A stretch of 64,000 nucleotides of DNA, from the NCBI RefSeq assembly GCF_002865645.1, contig NW_020194691.1, forward strand, positions 248,001 through 312,000, given 5' to 3'. Shown here piece by piece: positions 51,500-64,000 of this stretch. The notes under the pieces are model-generated. The model was not told the origin of the DNA. It saw only the letters and a list, made by a program, of their open reading frames with translations, and did not search any database. This DNA comes from Hyaloscypha bicolor E (taxonomy: Eukaryota > Ascomycota > Leotiomycetes > Helotiales > Hyaloscyphaceae). Position 1 is the first letter of the stretch. Each line of letters opens with the position of its first letter. Made by a program: the position numbers and the translations under genes.

Positions 51500-54200
51500 T
51501 ACTTATATAATTCTTTTAAAAATAGTAAAATAGCCAAAAAACAGATTTCTTAAGCTAATAAAATATAATAGCTAGTTCTTATAAGCTATAGTATTACTAA
51601 AAGCCTATAAATTAATAGTATTAAAGTTCAAAGTATTAAAAAAGCTTGAATAATTATAGAAGGCCTACTAATATTAGAAAAGATAGCTATAATTATTAAT
51701 TTTAATATAAATATTCTAGGCAAGCTAAATAATATATATAATAAGCTCTTAAAATAGAAAACCTTTATTAGAAACGGAACTGGACTAAAATTAATTAAAG
51801 AGAAACTAAAGAACTATTAAATTAATAATAGAAAGTTCGAGAATATTATTAAAAGCATTTCCAAAATAGATAAGAAAAGCTTAATAAAATCAAGATTATA
51901 ATAAATGATTTAGAAACTAAGAATTAGAATAGAATTATATTATATAATAAAGCTTTTAGCTAATATATTAATAATATTTATAATAACCTTAATAAAAACA
52001 TTTATAAAAAGTTATATTTCCCTTTTAAAATAAAAGCTTTAATATATAAAGCTATTTAATTAATTAATAAAGCTATTTTGGAATATATTAAAAATAAAAA
52101 GTATTAGAATATTAATATATTTACTAAATCAAATATTATTAAAATACTTAAATATCCTAAAACTATTTCATAACCTAAAGAATTAATTTTTAAGCTATTA
52201 TTAGCTAATATTTTTAAAGCTAGATAATATATTTTTAATATTTCCGGAATTCTAATTAAAAGAATTTATAGTAATAAGTCTAAAAAATAGGCCTTTATTA
52301 TAATTTTAGTTTTGATTTAATCGAATCCAGTTAATAAAAATAAAATAGATTTAATATAGTCTAGTAATAAATCTATTAGTAAAACTAATAGAACTAGTAT
52401 AATTAAATAAGAAAAACCTAATAAAAAAAGAGAATAAGCTAAACCTAAAACTTCTAGTAAATAGCAAAAATCTAAATACTAGTTTAAATATAAAACTAGT
52501 AAAATAAAAGAAAATAAAAAGAAAAATAAAAAAAATCCTCTATTCTAAAAAAAAAAAAAATACTATCTAAAAAGACTTTTATATTTATATTTAAAACTAA
52601 AAAGCAGAAAACCAAGAATATTAAATCCGGAGAATTTAAAGATATTTAATATACCTGTAAAATACTAGCTAAATAGAAGTTAATATTTATTTAATAGAAT
52701 AAATATATCTTTAAAAAAATATATAATAGTATTTTAAAATCCATTTATAAATAAGAATATTATAGAATTACTAATAAATTTCTTAAAGCTTTTTATATAA
52801 TATATATTTAATAGTTAATTAATATTTTTTTTATTAATATAGGAAATATTAATAATATTAAAGATATTTTAAAACTAATTATTAAGATCTATAAAGTTAC
52901 TAAAAATAAAAAGTATATTTCTATTATTTGAATAAATAAAGAAATATAGAATTTCTTTTTTAAAACCCAGAAAATTAAAAAATATAAATATAAATATTAT
53001 ATTTTTAATTAATTTTATTCAAATCTATAATTCTAATTTGATATTATAGTTCCTATTTCTAAATCTAGTATTATTAATCTAGATATAAATAATTATATTT
53101 ATAAGAAGAATTATCTGAAATAGATTAAAAAACTTAATATTTAAAAACTTTTAATATAAGAAATAAAGATATTATAATTCCACTTCTAAAAAAACAATAT
53201 AATAAAGTATAAAGATCTAGATAATAGCTATTTTACTTTAGTTTTTTAACTTTTAATAACAGATCTATTAATATAGCTCGGATTTTATAAGGTATTAAAT
53301 AAGTATTTTATTTATCTAATTATTTACTTTTAGCTAATCCAATATTATATTTTTAGAAATATTAATTATAATTAGTATAAAGGCAATATTAAAGATCTGG
53401 CTACTATAAAAGCTTTAAATAGTAAATTCTATTTTAATAAAGAATATTAGAATATTAGTTTTTTTTTTATAAATTATAAAAAGGCTATTATTTTTAGTAA
53501 AAAGTTTTTTAAAGATATTAATTACTCTTTTATTTCTAATAATTTTAAACCGAAAATAATTAAGAAAATAGATAAATATTTATTAAAGGTAATAAGAGAA
53601 AAGATTTCGAATATAGTTTATTTAACTAGATAAATAAATACCTTTAGCTAAGTAATCTATAAGTCCGGAATTATAAATAAGTAATAATTCTCGAATAATA
53701 TAGAAATCGAAAAATAGCTTAATAATAATTTACTATTTAATAGGCCTTTTATTATAATTCTAATAAGTCTAATTACTATTAAAAATAGAATATATAAAAA
53801 TAGAATCTTTTATAAGGTTATTAAAGCCTTTTATTTAAAGCTTTCCCCTTTTATTAAAGGTTAATTTGAGAATATTATAAATAATATAAAATTCGAAAAA
53901 GCTATTTGTTTAAAATATATTAATATAATTTATAATATAATTTACTATAATAAGCCTTTTTAATATCTAGTAATAAAGGCAGAAATTAAATAATAGTTAA
54001 AAGCGAATACTAATTAATATAAAAAACTATATTGGATTTGGTATAAAAATATAGCTAAATGAATTCGGATTGCTTTTAAATAAATTCAGAAATATAAAAT
54101 AAAACTATTTAAGAATAATAAATCCTATTTTAAATATATTAAAAGAATTAGATTAACTAATAAAAGAGGATTCTAATTATTTTATTATTTCGGACTTTAA
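51500..54200 (+). pseudogene. Accessory reading frame after pol in Gypsy copy 2, decayed, unrecognised
   Basis: Long stretches on the plus strand read as coding with scattered stops: LLILEKIAIIINFNINIL and KTFIRNGTGLKLIKEKLKNY near 51.65-51.8 kb, a Lys-rich region near 52.4-52.55 kb, and NRIYKNRIFYKVIKAFYLK near 53.8 kb, which matches the open frame at 30503-30736 in copy 1. Extra frames between pol and the 3' LTR are known in some LTR elements (envelope-like or other), but no signal peptide, membrane segment or known domain is evident here. It may be two separate frames. Confidence 0.5.
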
Positions 54201-54266
54201 ATAAATTTTTTCTATTATTTTTAGTATTTAAGAAATAAATACAAATAAATAAAAAATTAGATATAA

Positions 54267-54563
54267 TATAATAGGCTATATTCTTTAAAAATTATATTAT
54301 TTTGGTAGCTTTAAATTTGAATTATATAATAAAGGCTATAGCCTTTTATATATAATTTATAAAAATTATATAAAAAAGCTGGTTTTTCTATAGTTCTAGA
54401 GAATAATCCCTTTTAAATATTTAATTAATTAAGCTTTTATATATTATATATTATTAATACTTTATTATTTATATTTTTAATTTATTATTTTATTATTAAA
54501 CTATATTTTATATTTTAATATATTTTATATAGGTTTTTGTTTTATTATAGTTTCTTTTTTATA
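54267..54563 (+). repeat. 3' LTR of Gypsy copy 2
   Basis: In the sense direction it starts TATAATAGGCTATATT (probably TGTAATAGGC before RIP) and ends with ATTATAGTTTCTTTTTTATA. It is the reverse complement of the LTRs of copy 1 and appears slightly less mutated (it keeps AATAATCCC and AAGCTGG). Confidence 0.85.
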
Positions 54564-55734
54564 TTATTTATATAAAAGAGAAAATATTATAAAAAAAAGA
54601 GTTATAAAAAAAAATTATACTAATAGTATTAATAGTTAATATATCTATAATATTGCTTTTTAAATAGTAAGATTTCTTTTTAGAAACGTAATATTTATAT
54701 ATATTAAAGTATTTGGCTAGCTATTATATTATTTTAATAAACTTAATATAAATTTAATTATTAAATTAGCCTATTTTTAATTATAGTATTAAGTTCTTAA
54801 TAAAAGGCTATAATCTTATTAATATTATTCTAGTTTTATTTATATATTTTATATAGGATTTATTTAAACTTAGTAATAAATATATAAAGCAAATTAGTAC
54901 TTTACTTAAAAGAATATAGCTTATTTTCTATTTCCTATACTTTATTCGGATTCGAATAGATATAAGAGAGTTAGTTAAAAATCGAGATATAAAACTATAT
55001 TTAATTATTTTTAGTCTGGAAAAGCTAGAGAAAAACTATTATTTAAATATAAAACTCTAGATTAAAATAAATATAATAGAACTAAATAATAGTTTTACTA
55101 ATAGTTTTATTATTAACTTATAGCTTGGCCTTAATTAACGGAAGCCAGATATCGAACTTATAAATCTAGCTATTAAATTTTTCGAAATATAAAAGAAAGG
55201 ATTTCGGTTTTATAAAAAAGAGAAAAAAAAAATAAGTTTATAAAAAAAGAAGTTTATTATTTTACTAAAAGAGCTAATTATTTTACTATTAAAATAGCTT
55301 AGCTTAATATTAAATCTCTATTTAAAGCTCGGTAATTATAATAGTAATCTGAATTTATAAAGGTTATTTTATAATAAAAACTTGAAATAAAAAAGAGCCT
55401 AATAAGCTCTTAATTTCTTTAAAGGATATATAGTTCTATAATCGTATATATTAATAGTATTATTATTAAATTTGCTATAAAATCGCATTTATATATAAAA
55501 TATAAAAGTGGTTTTATTTCTTCTATAGAAATAAAAATGAGTTTAGAATAATATTATAAAACCGGGTTTTGGGCTTAGAAAGCAAAATAGAATAGCTTTT
55601 AATTCAAGGATTTTAAACTAAAAAAAGAAGCTTATATATATAAAAGCTTTAGTATTCTAAATACTAGTTCTAGCTATATATATTATTATAGTTATATAAT
55701 ACTAAATTTACTAGTAAAGCAGTAAAATATAATA
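54564..55734. other. Spacer between Gypsy copies 2 and 3, AT-rich, unassigned
   Basis: About 1.2 kb that does not match the Gypsy family. It keeps some G+C (for example AACGGAAGCCAGATATCG near 55,138 and GGGTTTTGGGCTTAG near 55,564), like the older debris left of 29.9 kb. No domain is recognised. Confidence 0.5.
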
Positions 55735-58700
55735 GTTCGAAATCAAAAATCTATAAAATAATTTTTTAATTCTCTATTTATTTTTATATTAAAAGAGATA
55801 TTTTATATTTGATTTCCAAAATCCAATAATAGAATTTTATATTAAGAATACTATTTAATAGTAATAATTAAAAAATAATAAAAAATAAATAATAATAAAA
55901 CTTATTCGATTTCTAGAATAGTAATTCAATAATAATATTTTCTAAAGGCTATAAATAATAATCGGAAGGAAAAAACAAAAGATATATAAAGAATTAAAAG
56001 TAATAAACTTCGATTTAGATTAAAAAAAAGCTTCTATTATACGATATTTTCTTTTAATTTTTTATAAAAGAAATATATTTTTCTTTTTCTAATTCCGGTA
56101 ATTTTGGAATATATATAATAATACCGGTAATTTTCTTGATTTCCTAAATACTATTTTATTTATAATATTATATAATTATTTCCTTTTTTAGTTTTATATT
56201 TATTTTAAAATATTTATTTATAAATATATATTTATTATTAATTTCATTTTTAAAAAAATACTAGAATTCATTTCTTTTAATAAATTACTTGAATCGATTT
56301 CTAATATATATTCTTTGAAATATAATATTATTAAATTCTTCTAATATATAATATTCTTTTAATTAATTTATATACTTTATTTTATATAAATTAAACTAAT
56401 AATATAATAGCTTTATATTTCTTAACTTATTTTAATTTATTAGTTTAATATTATATATAAGAATTAGACTCTTTTTAGAAATAGATTTTAAATAAATCTA
56501 GTAAATAATATTAAATTATTTCTTTTTCTTTTAATATCTTTTATTCTTTTTTATTCTAGCTTCTTTAATATTTTTATTTCTTATTTATATTTATTTTATA
56601 TATATTTCTAGAAGCGTTTTTCTATTATTAATTTTATTTTATTTAAGTATATTTATATAAATAATATAGCTTTTTTATTATAGATTATATATAAAAAAAA
56701 TCCAGTTAGTTTATATATAATAATTCGATTAGTAAATAAAACATATAATAATAAATCTATCTAAGGCTTCTTTTTATCTATTATAAATATAATAAATATT
56801 TAAATAATTAGTTAATATTTTCTTTTAATTATATTATTTCTTTTAGAATTATAGGCCAAAATAATAATTCTATTAATTTCTAGCTTATTAAGTTCCTAAA
56901 TTACTATTTCTTTAAATTCCGATTTACTATTTATTTTAAACTATTTAAATAAACCATATTTATAAATAATACCTTTTTAAATAAACTTGGTAATCTTTTT
57001 ACTAATTAGGTACTTTAAAGGTTTAATATTAATTTATTCTTAAAAATTATCTCTAATAATAATTAATAAATTATATTCTTTATAGTCTAATAATTTTATT
57101 ATATTAATTTCAAAATAATAGAAAAGAAATATAGCTTTTATTAAATATAGAATTTCTTTTTATTCTTTTTTATTCTTATATTAATAGATTTTATAAATAC
57201 TAATATACTTTTATATATAGTTATAATAATCTTTCTAATAATAGTAGCTGGCTATTAAATAAAAAGTATTTTCTCTTTTAATATATTTAATTTTATTATA
57301 TAATTCTTTAATAATATTTTCCCTTTATTCTTAATTATTAATAATAAATCGAAATAAAATATTTTTTAAATATAATTCTTTATAATAATCGATCTCTTAT
57401 ATTATAATTTAAAGCTTTTTTATTTAATTTTCGAAATTCGGTTTTAGATATTTTTTCCGGTTTAAAAAGTATTATAAAATATTATATAATATTCTAATAT
57501 TATTCGAAATAGCTATTATTTAAGAGATTTAGTAAAATAATCGAATTATTAAATAAAGTATAAAAGTTAATATTATTATTTACTATTTTACCAGAAATTA
57601 TATATAAAAAACTATAACCTTTATTATATAATTTCCGGATATTATTATTTTTTAATATTATTAATTTATTTCCAGATATAATAAAGCTTTAATTATTGAT
57701 TTTTAGTAACTAAATACTATTATTTAAATATTTAATAAAGGTTTTGGAAATCTAATTTTTTAAAATAATATTATATAACTAAACCGGAACTATTTTCTTT
57801 AACTAAACTTTCTATTTAATAAATACTATTCTAATAATATTAAGCTCTATTACTAAATATTTATTAATATCCTTATTATTTTCGATATTACCTTTTTATT
57901 ATAGATATTTCAATAATCTATTAATAGTAATATATTTAATTCTTTTAATATATTTGATTTTAAAATCGAATAATTGAATTTATATTAGCTAATAAATAAT
58001 TAGAGCTTTAAAAAGATTTATAACCGCTTTACTTAGCTATATAACAAGTATATTAATATCTAGTTTAAAGATAAAATAAATTCTATATAGCCAGAATTAT
58101 ATTTTTTTATAGACATTTTACTAGTCTTTAATATTCTCTTTTAATAATATTATATTTCTATTTAATATTATTTCAGATTCCAAACTTGAATTATATAATT
58201 CTTTTTTTTTATTATATTAACTAAAAGTTCTATTTTATTTATTTAGGCTAATATTTATTATTAATATAATTCTTTTTTAATCTTCTAATAGATTATAATA
58301 TAATTTATAAAATATTGAAATAGTAATAAGCTTTTCTTAAAGAATTTATATAGCTTATATTTATTTATTATTTCAATTCTATATTATATATTTTTTTATT
58401 AAATAGTAAATAGATTTAGTAATAATTATAAAGCCTTTAATTCAAATATAATAGTAAATAATAATTATAATAAATGCTTTACCTTTAATTATATTATTAT
58501 AATATTTCTATTTTAAAATCTTAGTAATTTCTAAACTCGAAAAACTTCTTTTAAATATTTTATAAATAAAGCCAATAATAATTATATTATTATAATAAAA
58601 TTGTAATTTTTTTTAATACTAGTTCCGGTTTATTTAATTTTATTTAAAGTTATATTTAAATTTTAAAAATATTTGAATATAAAATACTAAATACTAGATA

Positions 58701-61700
58701 AAATAAACTATCTATTATAATCTATATAAGTTTTTTTAATTCTAATATTATTAATAAATAATATAGTAATTTTAAGAAACAAATTTTCTAAAATAATTAT
58801 AATACTTTATATAAACTATATAATAGAATTAATAGCTTTTTAAAATAGTATAATTATTCTTAATAGTCCTAAAAGTATTATAAATATAATTAAATCTCTA
58901 TTATAAATATCTAATATAAATTAATTATATTCGGAAAAGAAATTAATTAAAAATATATAAATATATTTAGTAAATTCTTTCGAAATCTTATTAATAAACA
59001 GAAATAAATTAATATTTTATAAAATTACTGAATTTATTTTCAGAATAGTATTAATTAGTTTATAAATTCTAATAACCTTTTTTATAATTAAGAATTATAG
59101 ATTTTAATAAAATATATTATATTTTTTAAAAATTTTATAATCTAGATATTTTAATAGTATTTTTATTACTATTAATATTAGAGTTTTAAAATATAGGAAA
59201 TTCTTCTTTTATTAGGCCTTATATTTAATAATTTTAATTAAAATAAATAGGCTAATATTTTTATAGACTTTTTCTATTTTTTTCTAATTAAATATAATTA
59301 TATTTTCTTAATTAATTATTAATTCTCGGAATATAGCCAGTTCTTTTTTAAAGCCAGTTTCTAATATCTAATTATTTAAAATATTTCGGAATAAATTATA
59401 AATCTTTTAAAATAGCTAATATTTTTAATAAAAAATAGTTCTTATATTTTCTAATATATTCCTATAAATATTCTCTAATTTTGGATCTTTTAAATTAGTT
59501 CAAATATTTATTAGAGCCTTTTTTAATTCTATTATTAATATTTACTAATTAAATCTTTTTATTTTTTATTTTATATATTTCTATAACTAGAAATAGATTA
59601 TAATTATTATCTTTTTTTTAAAAAGTTATAGCTATTTTTTCTAGTATTCTTTTTATTTAATTTCTAGAATTTATAATTTTTCTATTTAGCTCTTTTTTAT
59701 TTAAATATAAAAAATATCTTTTTATCTAATATTTTAATATATCTTTCTTAAATTCCTATAAATTCTAGAATTTTTTCTAGTTTTAGGTTTTATATTCTAT
59801 AATTTCGAAAATATATTCTTTTATTATTAGGAAATACTATTTTATTTAATATTCTTTTTATTTCCTTTTCTATTAAATCCGGAACTATTTTTAATAATAT
59901 TTTAATTAAAATCTTTTCTATTTCAGTTTCTCTAAAAATATTATTAATTTTTTAAACTTTTAAATTTAAAATAAAAAAATTAATAAAAATCCCTGTATTT
60001 TTCTATTTTCCTTAATACTATTATTAATTATAATATTAGATTTTATTTTTTTCTTTTTATTTTTAGTTTTCTATTTTATATTATTTAATTTTTTAATTCT
60101 AGAAATTTAATACTTTTAAATTTTTTTTTTCTATTTTCTAGTATTTTTTAAAAATAATATAATTATAATAATATAGGTATTCTGGTTATTTTTAGGATTA
60201 GTAAATCTTTTATTTTACAAACTATTACTTTTATATATAATATTTATTTTTATTTTTACTAAAAACAATTAACCAAAAAGAATTTTTAGAATTCCTTTAA
60301 ATTAAAAAAAAATATTTTCATATCTTATTTTATTTATAACCTGAATTCTAAGCTTTATTATTCCTATAAATTCAAATTCAGTTCTAATAATAATAGATAT
60401 TTAATAATCTATAATATTATATACTATTTTACTAATATTTCTAAAAAAAAATCGAAAAGAATATTAATTTTAATTCTAATATTAATTATTTCTTTATATT
60501 TAATATTTCCTTAAAATTCTCGAAATATAAATTAAAGATATAGAAACCATATAATATATTTATAAACTAATAATATTTGAATATTAATACTATTATTTTT
60601 AAATTAAATAATTCTATTAATATTAGATATTTAAACTAGTATTTCTAATTTCTTAAATATTTTATCTATTATATAAATTATAATTACTAGTTCTATAAAT
60701 CTTTTTATATATTTAATTATATTTAATATAATAGTATTTCCTATTTATAAAATAATAAAATAGGAAATATTATTTCTAATTTATTAGTTTTAAATATAAT
60801 AATTAAATTTAATATCTTTATTTTTTTCTAAATTTTTAAAAATAGAATAATTATTTTCTTTAATAATCTTATTGGAATATTAGGAATTTTAGGAATTCTA
60901 TATTTATTATAATTAAAAATATACTAGATTTCTAATTTATTCTATTTATTTCCGGAAATATTAATATTTATATTTTTAACTAAGCCATTTTCTTATTTAT
61001 TATTTCTTAAAATAGTATTCTTTTAGCTTCTTATATAGGATAGCTTTTCTTCTATTCTGGCTTATTTTCGGAAAACCTTTTTAGCTATTTCTATTTCTTT
61101 TCCCTTTTTTTTTAATAAAGAATCCATTTATAATATTAATAGAAATACTATTTATAACCAAATTTTAATATTATCTATTAATTCCAGAACCTGAAATATT
61201 AGTAATTCTAATATAATTTCTTCTAAAGCAAAATAGTTATTTAGATTCCCTAAATATAACTTATTGACTTTTATATATAGATTCCGGTTAGCCAGTTTCC
61301 TTTTTTTTTCTTACCTAATATATTAGATATTCCCTATTAATCTTTAGATATTCTTGGATTAAATATTTAAATTATAATTGAATTTTCCTTTTCGGATTTA
61401 GGAAACAATTTAGTTAAATTACCGGTATTTACTAGTAAAAAAAAGAAAATATTTTCTTATTTAGGCTAGAATGGCCCTTTATATTATTTTTTATTAAATT
61501 AGTAAATATATTTATAATTTATAAGCTTTTCTATTAATAAATAATAGAATTAAAAAATATAAATATATTCTAAATTAATATTATTATTCTTATTTCTATT
61601 ATAATATTTATAATAATTTCGTTTTTTCGGTTCTGGATTTATATTATAAATTATATTAACTTAAATAATATTTTCTAATTATATTTAAAATTAATTTTCT

Positions 61701-64000
61701 TTAAAATATAATTATTTAAAGCTTTTATTTATTCTAGTTCAATTATTATAGCTATTTTAATATTTCCTATAATCTTTATTATAATTTCTAATATTTTTTT
61801 TTAAAAACTCAAATTATATCTATTAGGCTATTAATATTATTATATCTATTATAATTAGCTAAATTATATAAATAGGCTATAGATATTTTCCCGAATTATA
61901 ATAGCAGTTATATTAAATTCTTTTTATAAATTCTTTTAAATTATAGTAATAATAAATAGTTTTTCTAGATTCTTTATTAGCTAATTAATATTATTTCTCT
62001 TGGATTTATTACTTTTAATAGATTTTATATAATTAGCTATAGGCTAAATTCTCTTTTTATTTATATTTATAATAATTTCAAAAAATATAATAAAAGAAAC
62101 TAGTAAAAAATAATAGTTTTCTAATTTAGAAATTATATTATAAATTACTATATTCAAGTATTTTTATTTAAATTTAAATATATTTGGGTTATTAGTAATA
62201 TTAAAATAGTATTTCTTTTCTTTATACTAATAAAATATTATTACCTTTCTATATATTTTACTATATTTATAAATAAAAATATTTATAGGTTTGAAATTTA
62301 TATTCTCAAAAATATAATCTCTTATTAGAATAAATAATTTTTTTATAAATTCTCGATATTAAATAATTTTATCTATTTTTTTTCTTTTTAGTAATTCTTT
62401 TAATATTTTATTAAATATATTAATATAAGACTTAAATAAAATTTCTCTATTCTGGATTTATATAATAATTTAATTAAAAAAATTACAATTAATTTTAAGT
62501 ATTTTTCAGTTATATTTCCGGAATTCCTTTAATAAAGCCTTAAAAAACTTGGTTTTCTAATAATTTCCTGAATTAATAATATAATACTCTAATATAGCCT
62601 TAATCTAATTCTTATAAATAAAAGAAATATAATAAATAATTCTCTCTTTTTTAGTATTATTAGAAATATAATAGTTTTTATATATATTTATATACTATTC
62701 CAAAAATATAAAAATATTACTTTTCTAAAATTATAATATTTCAAAAACTTCTATAAATAATAGATTTAAATTCGATATTAGTATATACTTATTTTTAGCT
62801 ATATTAATCTTAATAATTTCTTCTATAATTAATTATAGAATTTCTATATTTGACACTTTTACTAATAAGGTTTCTAAAATACTAATTTCCCGTTTAAATA
62901 TATCTTTTAATTTAAAAATCAGAATTAGAAAGAAATTAGTTAATAATAATAAATAGAATTAAAATTCGAGTTTTAATATTAATAATAATAGAATAATAGC
63001 TTTTCCAGTTTTATTTCTATTATTTATATTCTCTTTCTTGTTTTTTTGGCTTAATACCTATAATATTTTCCTTTAATCTTACTAAACTAAATATATTAAA
63101 TAATATTATTAAAAGTAATAATAAAAATAATTTTACTAATTTTACTAATTTTTTTAACTTTTCTAAATTCTTTTTCTTTTTTCTATTTAATATTCTTTTT
63201 TTTTAAAAAGCTTTTCTAAATTATCTATATAATTTCTTATTTCTAATTTCTTTTTAATTTTTATTTCCGATTTCTATTTACTATTTTATTTAAAATTAAG
63301 GATATTTTCTCTTTTAAATATTTTTTCCGGATTTGAAAATAAGCTTTTCTATTAAAACTAATATTTTTTCTATTTCGGTTTTTATTATAACTAAAAATAA
63401 TATATAAATTAATAATATAATTTTATTTTCGAATATTAAAATCTATTTTTAATTAAGGTTTAATTTATACTATTTTAATATAATATTTTTTATTTTATTT
63501 ATTTTATTTCTTTTATTTCTATAATTAGCCTCTATTTCTATTATTCCTATATATTATACTAATAATTATATTTTATAGCTAACTTATATCCAAATTACTA
63601 AATATATTAGAAATTAATATTTATATATCTTTAATATTTCGGCTTTAGATTTAAAGTATTATAATAACCCTTTTTTCTTCTAATTTACTAAACTAATAGT
63701 CCGCTTTATAAATATTTTCTAGAACTTTATAAGAATATTACTTTAATTATAAAATTTCGATTTTCCCTATATTATTTATTATAAAATATATAAAAGAGAA
63801 ACTATAATAAAATATATTAAAATACAAAATATAACTTAATACTAAAATAATAAATTAAAAGTATATATAATAAAATATAAATAGTATATAATATATAAAA
63901 GTTTAATTAAATAAATATTAAAAAGGAATTATTTTCTAGAATTATAGAAAAACCAATTTTTTTATATAATTTCTATAAGTTATATATAAAAGATTACAGT
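55735..64000 (-). mobile_element. Ty3/Gypsy copy 3 (lacks the 3' part; continues past the window)
   Basis: It matches copy 1 in parallel from about 34.58 kb (TAGTTCGAAAT, then AAAATCTATAAAATAAT) to its 5' LTR. The reverse-transcriptase core lies at about 58.74-59.1 kb on the minus strand. It has no spacer, accessory frame or 3' LTR: the match begins abruptly at about 55,735. Several small indels distinguish it from copy 1, including the absence of the 17-bp array. Substitutions are mainly transitions. Confidence 0.85.
63789..64000 (-). repeat. 5' LTR of Gypsy copy 3, cut by window edge
   Basis: It matches the first 212 bases or so of 42715-43012 (AACTATAATAAAA, then TATATAATATATAAAAG, then TTATATATAAAAGATTACAG). 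About 85 more bases are expected beyond the window. Confidence 0.82.

Larger units (their letters stand above)
43020..54563 (+). mobile_element. Ty3/Gypsy LTR retrotransposon, copy 2 (5'-truncated, RIP-degraded)
   Basis: It runs opposite to copy 1. The first bases (from about 43,020) correspond to about 41.5 kb of copy 1 in reverse, so the 5' LTR and roughly 1.2 kb after it are missing. The order is gag-pol (to about 49.6 kb), a T-rich spacer (about 49.6-51.4 kb), an A-rich accessory frame (about 51.5-54.2 kb) and the 3' LTR (54267-54563). All protein-coding parts are interrupted by stops. Confidence 0.85.

Noticed and set aside
43020..54563. Large palindrome 30-54 kb as a single inverted duplication
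   Set aside because: The inverted similarity is explained by two oppositely oriented retrotransposon copies with their own LTRs; unique DNA flanking the elements is not duplicated.
29901..64000. One giant cargo-carrying mobile element (Starship-like)
   Set aside because: No captain-type tyrosine recombinase or cargo genes are visible; the block resolves into separate LTR retroelement copies.

Overview
The window reads as nuclear DNA of a filamentous ascomycete (Pezizomycotina). The evidence is short GT..AG introns of about 48-113 bp with fungal-type branch sites, a secreted GH43 arabinanase, a HET-domain gene, a fungal transcription-factor-like gene, and a block of transposons mutated in the manner of RIP (repeat-induced point mutation). 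No bacterial operon structure, CRISPR array, rRNA or convincing tRNA was seen. The species cannot be told from the sequence.

Layout. (1) 1-12.4 kb is a normal-composition but accessory-looking gene region. Three gene models splice cleanly by eye: a five-exon secreted GH43 endo-arabinanase (1756-3010, minus), a three-exon nucleotidyltransferase-fold protein with an intact acidic triad (5542-6332, plus), and a two-exon protein that looks like a degenerate nucleotidyltransferase relative (6499-7440, minus). Between them lies a 725-bp MITE with TA target site and long inverted arms, one arm of which carries a second 109-bp MITE-like insertion. The other genes are broken: a frameshifted tail of a single-pass membrane protein at the left edge, a membrane-protein relic (7762-8166), a transcription-factor-like pseudogene with an in-frame TAG (8689-10568), and a HET gene cut off after its first domain motifs at about 12,400. 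(2) 12.4-14.7 kb is a transition zone of intermediate composition with two sets of tandem repeats. (3) 14.7-64 kb is almost pure A+T with CpA/TpG nearly absent, no intact gene, and only decayed mobile DNA.

Inside the AT block I could resolve one large Ty3/Gypsy family by comparing copies with each other. Copy 1 (29,901-43,012, minus) has both LTRs of about 297 bp. Copy 2 (about 43,020-54,563, plus) lies head to head against the 5' LTR of copy 1 and lacks its own 5' end. Copy 3 (about 55,735 to beyond the window, minus) keeps gag-pol and the 5' LTR but lacks everything downstream of pol. Reverse transcriptase and integrase are recognisable through the stop codons. Copies 1 and 2 share about 4.6 kb between pol and the 3' LTR, including a decayed accessory reading frame I do not recognise. 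The 14.7-29.9 kb stretch holds older unclassified debris and several short tandem repeats.

The genes do not form an evident pathway. The picture is an accessory gene island at the edge of a RIP-inactivated heterochromatic block (AT isochore, subtelomere or centromere flank), where genes close to the block are truncated or carry inactivating changes. Exact exon edges, LTR ends and element borders are by-eye estimates.
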